Shown in pieces: positions 26,725 to 34,889 of a DNA stretch of 64,000 bases. Source of the stretch: Legionella qingyii (GTDB lineage: Bacteria; Pseudomonadota; Gammaproteobacteria; Legionellales; Legionellaceae); the NCBI RefSeq assembly GCF_003184185.1, contig NZ_QHJG01000015.1, forward strand, positions 46,682 through 110,681. Reading direction: 5' to 3'. A program made the translations under genes and the position numbers. The notes under the pieces were generated by a model. That model did not search any database. It worked only from the letters and a program-made list of their open reading frames with translations, and was not told the DNA's origin. The number at the start of each line of letters is the position of its first letter. Position 1 is the stretch's first letter.

Positions 26725-28023
26725 TTATGCTCCTTTACCTGGATTCTCTAAACTTAAAATTCCGGTATTAAAATCATAAGCAAAAATCTCAGCATAACGT
26801 CCCCAGTCAATCATCGTACGTAATACACGGTCTGCTTCTTTTTCACTTAAATAATCTTCAAGCTTACTCAAAAATCGTTCCTCAGAAACTCTATGCCCTA
26901 CTTTTTCATCTAAAATTCGCCGGATATAACGTGCAAGAGGTACCTTTTCCAATAATCTTTGCGCAAATAATTGCTTACGCTCTTGAAGATCGGCCTCAGC
27001 AAATTGCTTTCCTAAGTCGCTTAATTGGATATCCCCTGCAGAAACTTTAGCAAAACCTAATATTTCCAAGGTTTCAAGTATGGGGAATAAGTCATCAATA
27101 TTCATCATCAGCTCATCTGCAAGCTCAGGTAAATCAATGCGCTCTTCAAAGGAGGTCATCGTCTCAATTAAGCCGGTCAGTTCGGAGGGCTCTACATCAG
27201 GCAAGCGATATCCTAAACCGATTTGCCGCTCTCTTTGGGCACGCTTTGCTTTTTCTTTAGGGCCAGTAGTCATTAAAGTATAAATTTTATCAACTAACGC
27301 CCGAAATTCAGGCGATTCCGGATCACGTGGTTGCGGCAAGGTGACGGGTAATTCAGCTCGAATGTAACCTGGATCATTGCCAAAAATTACAATTCTGTCA
27401 GCTAATGTGGCGGCTTCTTCAATATTATGAGTCACTAATAAAATTCCATTGGTATTGGTTTTCTTTTCTGCCCATAACTCCAACAAGTCGGATTTCAGGT
27501 TTTCCGCGGTAAGCACATCAAGCGCGGAAAAAGGCTCATCCATTAATAAAACATCAGGATTAATAACCAGGGCACGCGCAAAACCAACCCGTTGACGCAT
27601 CCCACCTGAAAGCTCTTTGGGAAAGGCCGATTCAAAACCATCAAGACCAATGATATCAATCGCTTCAATTGCTCGATGCCTGCGCTCTTCGCGACTTACT
27701 CCCTGCGCCTCAAGACCAAGTTCTACATTTTCCAATACAGTAAGCCACGGCATCAATGCAAACGACTGGAACACCATTGCAATTCCCGCAACAGGACTGG
27801 TGACGGGTTTGCCTCTATAGGTCACAGTCCCACTAGTGGGTGCTATAAGACCCGCAATAATACGCAATAAAGTGGATTTCCCTGAACCGGATTTACCTAA
27901 TAAAGCAACTATTTCGCCTTCTTGCAGCTTAAAGTTCACATCCTCAAGCACAAGCAAATTTTGTTCTGCTGCTTTTTTAAAAGACTTGCGTAAGCTTTCT
28001 ATAGCAATAATGGTTTCAGACAT
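26725..28023 (-). CDS. NitT/TauT-type ABC transporter ATPase with C-terminal domain
   Basis: A 432-residue ATPase. Residues 1 to about 250: GKSGSGKST (Walker A), LSGGMRQR (signature), VLLMDEPFSALD (Walker B), LVTHNIEEA (switch His). This matches ATPases for nitrate, sulfonate, taurine or similar anions. About 170 additional residues form the AAA-associated C-terminal domain seen in a subgroup paired with double-length permeases; it may sense substrate or regulate. The permease gene is nine bases upstream in the same direction. No periplasmic binding protein gene is present. Confidence 0.88.
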   Translation of the reverse strand: MSETIIAIESLRKSFKKAAEQNLLVLEDVNFKLQEGEIVALLGKSGSGKSTLLRIIAGLIAPTSGTVTYRGKPVTSPVAGIAMVFQSFALMPWLTVLENVELGLEAQGVSREERRHRAIEAIDIIGLDGFESAFPKELSGGMRQRVGFARALVINPDVLLMDEPFSALDVLTAENLKSDLLELWAEKKTNTNGILLVTHNIEEAATLADRIVIFGNDPGYIRAELPVTLPQPRDPESPEFRALVDKIYTLMTTGPKEKAKRAQRERQIGLGYRLPDVEPSELTGLIETMTSFEERIDLPELADELMMNIDDLFPILETLEILGFAKVSAGDIQLSDLGKQFAEADLQERKQLFAQRLLEKVPLARYIRRILDEKVGHRVSEERFLSKLEDYLSEKEADRVLRTMIDWGRYAEIFAYDFNTGILSLENPGKGA

Positions 28024-28032
28024 AGGTATCTA

Positions 28033-29772
28033 TTAATTAAGGTTAAAACGTTCTTCCGCCAACCGATAGAGCGGACGCCAAATCAAATGGTTAAAAGTAA
28101 GTACATACAAACACATCATTGCAGTACCTAAAGCAATTTTGGGGAAATCTCCTGTAGCCGTACTGGCCTGGATGTACTCACCCAAACCGGTCGCTCTCAG
28201 TGTGGTGTCCCCCCAACTTACGAACTCTGCCACAATGCTGGCGTTCCATGCACCACCTGCCGCGGTTATGGCACCAGTAATATAAAAAGGGAAAATGCCG
28301 GGCAAGGCTAGTCTTTTCCACCACAGCCATCCTTTTAAGCCAAAATTGTCTGCAGCAAGATAGAGTTCTCTGGGGATAGTAGATGCTCCCGCGATCACAT
28401 TAAATAAAATATACCATTGGGTTCCAAGAATCATGAGTGGAGTCACCCATATTTCGACATTTAAATGAAACGCAACAATAGCAATCACAAATAAAGGATA
28501 GAATAAATTTGCGGGAAATGCTGCAACAAATTGAATCACTGGCTGTATTTTTTGCGCAATTCTTGGCCGTAGACCAATCCACACTCCTACTGGGATCCAA
28601 ACTAATGAACTCAGGAAAATCATGCACAGCACTCGTGCCCCTGTTGCGGCGCCAAGCAAAAATACATGCAAAATATCACTCACTTTCAATTCTGCAAGAA
28701 TAAAGCGCAACAAAAACCATGCTCCAGCACCAACGCTAATTAAAACCAGGATGCTCCAAAGTCGATCCAGGCGCTTCTGTCTTTTAAAATCAATCTCTTT
28801 AATTACTTTGGTCTCATTGATTCTAAGCCAGCGCGCATTGACAAAATGATCGGTAAAAATACTGAGGATTTCAGCAAACTGCTTCATTAGCCGACTGCCG
28901 CGTATCCAATCCACGAGCCAAGATTGATATTCAGCCTCATCATGTGATGGCTCTGTTTTAAACTTTTCAGACCATGCAATCAAAGGCCGGAAAAAGATTT
29001 GATCATATAAAAAAATAACAATCATCATCGCCAAAATAGCATAACCCACAGCGTGTAAATCACGTTGTTGAATTGCCAAGGCAATATAAGAACCCACCCC
29101 GGGTAATCGGATGTCTTGATGCGCAACAGAGATCGCTTCAGACAAAACCACAAAAAACCAGCTGGCAGACATAGAAACCATCATGTTCCATAACAAACTC
29201 GACATGGAAAAAGGAACTTCCAATTTCCAAAAGCGCTGCCATGCGGAAAGTCGAAACATAGAAGAAACTTCTTGTAAATCATGTGGTAATGTTTTTAATG
29301 ACTGATAAAAGCCAAAAGTCATATTCCATACTTGGGCACAAAAAATCGCAAAAATGGATGCACATTCAGGCCCCAATAAACTGTTAGGAAATAAGCGGAT
29401 AAACGCGGTTACCGTAATCGATAAAAAACTTAAAACGGGTATGGATTGCAAAATATCAATCGCAGGGATAATGATTTGTTCTGCACGTCGATTTTTAGCG
29501 GCCCAAAGCCCTACAGTAAACGTAAAAATGATTGAAAAAAACAATGCAATAAACATACGAAGTACCGTACGCAATGCATAAAAGGGAAGATTGGCTGGAT
29601 CCAATGAAATGGGTATCTGCTCTCCCAACTGATATGGAGTGGCCATTTGCGATCCGGCCCAACCCAAGAAAAACAATATGGAAAAAATAAGAATAAGGAG
29701 CAGCAAATCCCAACGATTTATATATCGGCCAAATCTATCAGGATTAGCAAAGTAGAACCGACTCTCGCGCAC
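28033..29772 (-). CDS. NitT/TauT-type ABC transporter permease, fused two-domain
   Basis: A 579-residue inner-membrane protein with two BPD_transp_1 permease units joined by a soluble linker (about 285-340). Each half has about five to six hydrophobic segments and an EAA-type loop; the C-terminal one includes GAWNASIVAEFVSWG, typical of the NitT/TauT class. Two domains in one chain would form a complete pore with a dimer of the neighbouring ATPase. First gene of a two-gene operon; the substrate cannot be read from the sequence. Confidence 0.88.
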   Translation of the reverse strand: MRESRFYFANPDRFGRYINRWDLLLLILIFSILFFLGWAGSQMATPYQLGEQIPISLDPANLPFYALRTVLRMFIALFFSIIFTFTVGLWAAKNRRAEQIIIPAIDILQSIPVLSFLSITVTAFIRLFPNSLLGPECASIFAIFCAQVWNMTFGFYQSLKTLPHDLQEVSSMFRLSAWQRFWKLEVPFSMSSLLWNMMVSMSASWFFVVLSEAISVAHQDIRLPGVGSYIALAIQQRDLHAVGYAILAMMIVIFLYDQIFFRPLIAWSEKFKTEPSHDEAEYQSWLVDWIRGSRLMKQFAEILSIFTDHFVNARWLRINETKVIKEIDFKRQKRLDRLWSILVLISVGAGAWFLLRFILAELKVSDILHVFLLGAATGARVLCMIFLSSLVWIPVGVWIGLRPRIAQKIQPVIQFVAAFPANLFYPLFVIAIVAFHLNVEIWVTPLMILGTQWYILFNVIAGASTIPRELYLAADNFGLKGWLWWKRLALPGIFPFYITGAITAAGGAWNASIVAEFVSWGDTTLRATGLGEYIQASTATGDFPKIALGTAMMCLYVLTFNHLIWRPLYRLAEERFNLN

Positions 29773-30188
29773 AATGCCTCCTCAATAACTTTGTCGACAC
29801 CCAAATACACTCTGCAACTTTTTAATCACGCAGTATATATAATTGAACAAAAAAGCAGTGAAACTAAAGGGCCTCAATGTAAGCCTGTGCATCTCAAAAT
29901 TACTGCGCTGGAATTAGTTTTTGTAGATACGAGTTCAGCTGCTTGTTTCAGGATAATAAAATACCATAAAGACGGCATAACCGATAGATTATAGCGGCTG
30001 AATATATCGCTTTCTTTCTTATAAAGACCAGGAGTATTCTGGTCAAAAACCCTAAAAATAACAAGGTGAAATGCGACAAAATATTAAAATACATTAATAT
30101 TCAATAAATTAGCTCTTTATTTTATCTAAAAAGAAATAATTTGCACAAATATTGAACTTTTTAATAATTTCCGTGTCTAATATAGTGA
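29773..30188. other. Gene-free region upstream of the ABC permease
   Basis: Divergent intergenic stretch. It holds a short hairpin (GACCAG 30026-30031 with CTGGTC 30039-30044) and then very AT-rich DNA leading to the candidate small RNA. No convincing ORF: a 115-codon reading frame starting at 29647 mainly runs opposite the permease gene. Confidence 0.45.
30178..30183 (+). promoter_or_regulatory. Possible -10 box of the small RNA
   Basis: TAATAT lies six bases before the first stem of the candidate small RNA (overlapping TATAGT at 30181-30186). No good -35 at ideal spacing: TTGAAC at 30152-30157 is 20 bases away. Promoter assignment is tentative. Confidence 0.35.
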
Positions 30189-30297
30189 GCATTTCCCCCG
30201 AATGCTTAGCTCCGCTTTACCCCCTCTTAAGTGGAGCAATGTTTAGATTCATTCTCTAAACATTAAATTTGCCCCGGCAGCTGCCGGGGATTTTTTT
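30189..30297 (+). ncRNA. Candidate small RNA with C-rich loops and intrinsic terminator
   Basis: Four stem-loops follow one another almost without spacers. Stem 1: GCATT/AATGC with loop TCCCCCG (30189-30205). Stem 2: GCTCCGCTT/AAGTGGAGC, nine pairs with one G-U, loop TACCCCCTCTT (30209-30237). Stem 3: AATGTTTAGA/TCTAAACATT, ten perfect pairs (30238-30264). Stem 4: the terminator. No ORF fits. Two loops present runs of five C, a feature of small RNAs that pair with G-rich ribosome sites. Length about 109 nt. Identity with any known Legionella RNA could not be tested. Confidence 0.65.
30272..30297 (+). terminator. Strong intrinsic terminator
   Basis: Perfect 18-base palindrome CCCCGGCAGCTGCCGGGG (30272-30289) followed by ATTTTTTT. 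This is the strongest terminator in the window, yet no protein-coding gene on the plus strand lies upstream, which is the main argument for the small RNA. Confidence 0.88.
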
Positions 30298-30388
30298 ATG
30301 TGTATTGAATGGGTTACACTATAAAACAATCTATCTAATTGTGAATGTACTCTTAAACTTATTTTCTTATGGCAAACAGGATATGCTT

Positions 30389-30940
30389 ATGATTAAAAAA
30401 TTAGCCTTTATTTTCTTATCAATTTTTTTCCAGTTAAGTTATGCACAACCGGAACCAGTGCAATTATCTGTCTGGGTCAATGAAGCAATCGTTGCTACCT
30501 ATACCTATAGTTATAAAAATTATCTCGAAGATCAGAAAAAAATAGCGAAATATTTTACTGCAGATGCCTGGATTGCCTACAGCAATGCTTTAAATGCTTC
30601 CAAATTACCAGAGGATGTACAAAAAAATCTTTATAGCGTAAGTGCCGTAGCTACTGCGCCACCTGTAATCACTAATATCGACCCGACACATTGGAAAGCA
30701 ACTATGGGGCTGATCGTTGTGTACCAAAACCCACAATATCAACAACGACAAAATTTGAAAGTAAATATTAATTTTATGGTCGCCCCATCAGGACAGGGAG
30801 TACGTGGATATACCATTACCAGTCTACAGGCCATAATAAACAAACAACCTTGTAAATGTGATGTTGAATCAGAAAGTGAATCAACGCCAGCTAATACGCC
30901 CCCAGCAGGTACCCCTACCCCAAATAATGCCAAGCCATAA
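30389..30940 (+). CDS. IcmL/DotI-like protein, secreted
   Basis: A 183-residue protein with an N-terminal signal or membrane anchor (MIKKLAFIFLSIFFQLSYA). The body follows the DotI/IcmL pattern: WVNEAIVATYTYSYKNYLED, then KYFTADAWIAYSNAL, SVSAVATAPPVI, WKATMGLIVVYQN and a final beta strand; the tail is rich in Thr/Pro/Ser. IcmL is an inner-membrane component of the Dot/Icm type IVB secretion system with its domain in the periplasm; Legionella genomes carry extra IcmL-like genes away from the main loci. The start at 30389 has AGG eight bases upstream. Probably a paralogue, not the core dotI. Confidence 0.75.
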   Translation: MIKKLAFIFLSIFFQLSYAQPEPVQLSVWVNEAIVATYTYSYKNYLEDQKKIAKYFTADAWIAYSNALNASKLPEDVQKNLYSVSAVATAPPVITNIDPTHWKATMGLIVVYQNPQYQQRQNLKVNINFMVAPSGQGVRGYTITSLQAIINKQPCKCDVESESESTPANTPPAGTPTPNNAKP

Positions 30941-31382
30941 GTCCGAGATGGATAACGATTAACATGCCAATCAAAATTAAAATTATATTTAATTTGATTG
31001 GCATGGTTACATCTAAAGCCGACTCCTCAGGATCGTTGGGATTATAATAGATATCAATCGCGGTATTTTCTTGAAAGGCAATAGCCGCTTTATAAGCAAT
31101 ACCGCGGGAATATTTACTATTCGGATTATTACGTGCTGTATCTAAAAACAAATATTCCCCAGTCAAATTTTTATCATCAACTTGGTAAGTGTATTCAATT
31201 TTAGGCCAAACGCTATGACCTACTTTTGTCCATTCACATTTCGTAATATAACCTTTAACTTTTAGCCACGATTGCGCTTGCATTAAAACTTGCCTATCAC
31301 GCCAAAAATGCCGGAGGAGTATCAGGAGAAAGAATAACCATCCTAAATCCAACATCCAACGCCAAACATTTAGCCAAGTCAT
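30915..31382 (-). CDS. DUF3592 membrane protein
   Basis: A 155-residue protein with a transmembrane segment at each end (about 10-28 and 130-150) and a central beta-rich region: YTYQVDDKNLTGEY and IYYNPNDPEESAL, characteristic of DUF3592. Function unknown. The start at 31382 has AGGA nine bases upstream; 17 extra residues from an earlier ATG are less likely. It is convergent with the IcmL-like gene and the two coding regions overlap by 26 bases. Confidence 0.75.
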   Translation of the reverse strand: MTWLNVWRWMLDLGWLFFLLILLRHFWRDRQVLMQAQSWLKVKGYITKCEWTKVGHSVWPKIEYTYQVDDKNLTGEYLFLDTARNNPNSKYSRGIAYKAAIAFQENTAIDIYYNPNDPEESALDVTMPIKLNIILILIGMLIVIHLGLMAWHYLG

Positions 31383-31477
31383 TAAAGTAGTCCTAAGAAA
31401 TATGCAGTATGCAATATACAGTATATATCGCAATAGGTATAATCACCCACACTAAGGTGATTGAAAAAGGACGTACA

Positions 31478-32560
31478 ATGATTGCTAAAACCCCTCTCCA
31501 TGCCACACACCAAGCATGTGGCGCTAAAATGGTTGATTTCCATGGTTGGGAAATGCCTTTGCATTATGGTTCTCAGCTTAATGAGCACCATTATGTGCGT
31601 AAAGATGCGGGCATGTTCGATGTCTCGCATATGACTATTGTTGATATTCTTGGTGCCGGTGGCCGTCAATTCTTACGCAAGCTTTTAACTAATGATGTGG
31701 ATCAGCTTGAACACAACGGAAAAGCACTTTACAGTTGCATGTGTAATGAACATGGTGGAATTATTGACGATCTTATCGTGTATCAACGCGCGTCAGATAA
31801 TTATAGAGTCGTCCTAAATTCTGCAACCCGACAAAATGATTTGGCCTGGATTCGCAAAAAAAGTGAAGGATTTGCTGTTGGCTTGCAAGAACGTAGAGAA
31901 TTGGCGATGATTGCCGTACAAGGACCTAACGCCATAGAAAAAACACAACAAATACTTAATCCTGCACAAATTGACGCGGTTTCTACTTTGACAAATTTCG
32001 AATGTGTGGATGTGGAACAATGGTTTTTTGCCCGTACTGGGTATACTGGCGAAGATGGATTTGAAATCATCGCCCCTCAAGAATGTGTTGTCCAATTATG
32101 GAATGATTTAATGCAGGTTGGCGTTCATCCTTGTGGATTAGGTTCGCGAGATACTCTTCGCCTGGAGGCAGGAATGCTTCTTTACGGCCAGGATATGGAT
32201 ACGACCACCAGTCCCTTGGAGTCAGGCCTTGGTTGGACTATTAAATGGGAACCCGCAGACCGTGATTTTATTGGCATGGGCGCTTTATTCTCCCAAAAAC
32301 AAATTGGAATTAAACGAAAAATGGTGGGGCTTACTTTATTAGATAAAGGAATTATGCGTCATGGACAAAAAGTAATAATCCCAGGTTGTGCTGATGGAAT
32401 TATTACGAGTGGGAGCTACTCACCTACACTGGAACAATCTATAGCCTTGGCAAGAGTTCCAGTTGAAACCGGTGAGGAGGTAATGGTTGATATTCGCGGC
32501 AAATTACTCCCGGCAAAAGTAGGCAAACCGCGTTTTGTAAAAGCAGGAAAAGCAATTTAA
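31478..32560 (+). CDS. gcvT: Glycine cleavage system T protein (aminomethyltransferase)
   Basis: A 360-residue folate-dependent protein that takes the aminomethyl group from lipoylated GcvH, releasing ammonia and forming methylene-tetrahydrofolate. Visible: HGWEMPLHYG, FDVSHM, LTNDVDQL, RTGYTGEDGFEI and SRDTLRLEAGM (with the catalytic Asp). The start at 31478 has AAAGGA upstream; an earlier ATG at 31409 lies in the divergent promoter area. Separated from gcvH by a 270-base gap with a MITE-like element. Confidence 0.94.
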   Translation: MIAKTPLHATHQACGAKMVDFHGWEMPLHYGSQLNEHHYVRKDAGMFDVSHMTIVDILGAGGRQFLRKLLTNDVDQLEHNGKALYSCMCNEHGGIIDDLIVYQRASDNYRVVLNSATRQNDLAWIRKKSEGFAVGLQERRELAMIAVQGPNAIEKTQQILNPAQIDAVSTLTNFECVDVEQWFFARTGYTGEDGFEIIAPQECVVQLWNDLMQVGVHPCGLGSRDTLRLEAGMLLYGQDMDTTTSPLESGLGWTIKWEPADRDFIGMGALFSQKQIGIKRKMVGLTLLDKGIMRHGQKVIIPGCADGIITSGSYSPTLEQSIALARVPVETGEEVMVDIRGKLLPAKVGKPRFVKAGKAI

Positions 32561-32574
32561 GGCATCGAATTAAG

Positions 32575-32713
32575 TTAGGGTCTGTTTACATTTCGCTAAC
32601 TTGAGCCAAACTGCCTTGATTTTCGAGTACCGAAACGCAGCATAGTATGGGCATTGAAGCACAGAAAATCAGGGAAGTTTGGCCAAGATAGTAGAAATGC
32701 AAACAGCTCCTAA
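32575..32713. mobile_element. MITE-like inverted-repeat element, 139 bp
   Basis: Ends TTAGGGTCTGTTTACATTTC and complement TTAGGAGCTGTTTGCATTTC, with imperfect pairing continuing through CCAAACTGCCTTGATTTTC on the left, about 50 bases per arm, and a 40-base loop. It codes for nothing. TTAA occurs on both flanks and could be a target duplication, though the area is AT-rich. It differs in sequence from the element before mmsB. It ends 117 bases before gcvH. Confidence 0.72.
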
Positions 32714-32830
32714 TTAAAAGTGAGAACTTGTGGTCTGAATGCAAGAAGCAGAATCTGAGTTTCTAGTAACTTGTAGATTCTATAGATTCAACTTCACTTC
32801 AGTGCTATAGAATTAAATAAGGACAATGCA

Positions 32831-33208
32831 ATGAATGAATTAAAATTCACTAATACCCACGAATGGCTGAAAGAAGAACAGAATGAAGTAACTGTAGGCA
32901 TTACCGACCATGCCCAGCAATTATTGGGTGACATGGTTTTTGTCGAGTTGCCTGAAATTGGTGATGAAGTAAGTGCTGGAGAAGAACTTGGTGTTGTCGA
33001 GTCAGTAAAAGCAGCTTCTGATTTTTATGCACCAGTGAGCGGTGTCGTTACGGCCATCAATGAAATAGTTGTCGAAAATCCAGCTCTTGTTAACTCTGAT
33101 CCCTATGCGGCAGGTTGGCTTGTGAGAATAAAGCCCAGTCATCCAGATGAAATTAATAGCTTATTGACTGCTGAACAATATCAAAACGAGATCGCTGAGG
33201 AGCATTAA
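32831..33208 (+). CDS. gcvH: Glycine cleavage system H protein
   Basis: A 125-residue lipoyl carrier that shuttles the aminomethyl group between GcvP, GcvT and GcvL. The lipoyl lysine is in [18 protein letters not shown]. Begins [21 protein letters not shown] as in the family. AAGGAC before the ATG supports the start. Followed after two bases by gcvPA. Confidence 0.95.
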   Translation: MNELKFTNTHEWLKEEQNEVTVGITDHAQQLLGDMVFVELPEIGDEVSAGEELGVVESVKAASDFYAPVSGVVTAINEIVVENPALVNSDPYAAGWLVRIKPSHPDEINSLLTAEQYQNEIAEEH

Positions 33209-33210
33209 TT

Positions 33211-34590
33211 ATGCCTTATATCCCACATACTCCTGAAGACAGCAAAGTCATGCTTGATTCCATTGGGGTTCAAGATACACAAACTTTATTTGATGAAATC
33301 CCTTTGTCCTTGCAATATGCAGGATTTCAAAATATACCGGCGGGTATCAATGAAATGGATATGCTCAAAGAAGCAAAAAATCTGGCGAATAAAAATATAA
33401 ATGGAATCTGCTTTATGGGTGCAGGATGCTATGAGCATCATATACCTGCAGCAGTGTGGGATATCGCTTCTCGTGGTGAGTTTTTAACCGCATATACCCC
33501 TTATCAAGCCGAAGCCAGTCAAGGCACTTTGCAATTATTATACGAATATCAAACCATGATCTGTGAATTAACAGGCATGGATGTATCTAATGCATCGATG
33601 TATGATGGTGCTACAGCATTAGCCGAAGCCATTTTAATGGCGGTACGAGTTAATAAGCATAGCAAAACAAGTCGTGTATTAATCCCTGGGACAATTCATC
33701 CCTTCTATCGTGAAACCATTGAGACCATCCTGCGTAACCAGCATATTGAAGTAATCATATTGCCTTTTGATGAACAGCAAGGAATTACCTCTCTTTCTGC
33801 ATTGGAACGATATACAGGAGAAGATATAACTGCACTGGTTATCGCTCAGCCTAACTTTTTTGGCTGTCTGGAAAAAGTAGATGAACTAAGCGATTGGGCG
33901 CAGCACAATAAAACCATCAGTATTGCTTGCGTTAACCCGGTTTCGCTCGCCTTATTAAAGCCACCAGGCTCATGGGGGAAACATGGCGTGGATATTACAT
34001 GCGGTGAGGGACAACCTTTAGGCGCTCCTATGGCATCGGGTGGTCCTTATTTTGGTTTTTTAAGTACCCGCATGGCTCATGTACGCCAAATGCCTGGCCG
34101 TATCATTGGATGTACTTTGGATAAAGATGGGAAAAGAGGATTTACTTTAACGTTGCAAGCACGTGAACAGCATATACGTCGAGCCAAGGCAACCTCAAAT
34201 ATTTGTACGAATCAAGGTTTGTTAGTTACCGCAGCGACCATTCATATGAGCCTTTTAGGTGCTGAAGGATTACGTCAGGTTGCAAGCCAATGCCATGAAA
34301 ATACTCATGAGTTAGTAGATGCTTTAACCCAAATTGATGGTGTCGAGCAGGTTTTTGCTGCCCCTTATTTTCATGAAGCATTAATTAAACTCGACCAACC
34401 TGTAGATAAAGTGTTACAACAATTGGCGCAGGCAGGAATTACAGGAGGTTATGCCCCAGGAACTCATTATCCTCAATTGGCGAATACCCTTTTAGTTTGT
34501 GCGACAGAAATGCGTACTAAAGAAGAAATAGCACTTTATGCCAAAACCTTGAAATCCATTATGTCTCAACGAGGTGTCTCATGTTTGTAA
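33211..34590 (+). CDS. gcvPA: Glycine dehydrogenase subunit 1 (P protein, N-terminal part)
   Basis: 459 residues, the first half of the two-chain P protein; decarboxylates glycine with PLP together with GcvPB. Visible: MGAGCYEHHIPAAV, TPYQAEASQGTLQLLYEYQT, MYDGATALAEA, GGPYFGFL. The two-chain form differs from the single GcvP of enteric bacteria. GAGGAGC upstream, inside the end of gcvH, is the ribosome site. Confidence 0.95.
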   Translation: MPYIPHTPEDSKVMLDSIGVQDTQTLFDEIPLSLQYAGFQNIPAGINEMDMLKEAKNLANKNINGICFMGAGCYEHHIPAAVWDIASRGEFLTAYTPYQAEASQGTLQLLYEYQTMICELTGMDVSNASMYDGATALAEAILMAVRVNKHSKTSRVLIPGTIHPFYRETIETILRNQHIEVIILPFDEQQGITSLSALERYTGEDITALVIAQPNFFGCLEKVDELSDWAQHNKTISIACVNPVSLALLKPPGSWGKHGVDITCGEGQPLGAPMASGGPYFGFLSTRMAHVRQMPGRIIGCTLDKDGKRGFTLTLQAREQHIRRAKATSNICTNQGLLVTAATIHMSLLGAEGLRQVASQCHENTHELVDALTQIDGVEQVFAAPYFHEALIKLDQPVDKVLQQLAQAGITGGYAPGTHYPQLANTLLVCATEMRTKEEIALYAKTLKSIMSQRGVSCL

Positions 34591-34889
34591 TCCAGTTAAC
34601 CTACTTGGTTCCGCTTAGTGAAGTAGATAAGTACCTGCAAGCACATAGAGAGTTTCTTGATTACTACTATAAGCAAGGCTTATTGCTGGTCTCAGGCCCC
34701 ATGAGACCCCGTACAGGTGGAATTATCATAGCAGCCACAAATGATCGCGCCTATCTCGAATCCATATTTAAAAAGGATCCTTATTATTTGGCGGAAATTG
34801 CGGAGTATCAATTTATTGAATTTACCCCCGTCAATCATCGAGCTGAACTTAAAGAATTTATTCAAAAAATGGAAGGCAAATTATGTTGA
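34581..34889 (+). CDS. YciI-family protein
   Basis: A 102-residue ferredoxin-like alpha/beta protein of the YciI (YCII-related) family: an N-terminal strand [12 protein letters not shown], a His in the helix [21 protein letters not shown], then [16 protein letters not shown]. Its role is unknown; relatives include dehydrochlorinase-like and muconolactone-isomerase-like enzymes. It is inserted between the two P-protein genes, overlapping gcvPA by 10 bases and gcvPB by 7, so it is translated with them. Confidence 0.85.
   Translation: MFVIQLTYLVPLSEVDKYLQAHREFLDYYYKQGLLLVSGPMRPRTGGIIIAATNDRAYLESIFKKDPYYLAEIAEYQFIEFTPVNHRAELKEFIQKMEGKLC

Noticed and set aside
29647..29994. 115-residue plus-strand ORF upstream of the small RNA
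   Set aside because: First half runs antisense to the ABC permease N-terminus; no ribosome site and no recognisable protein features.
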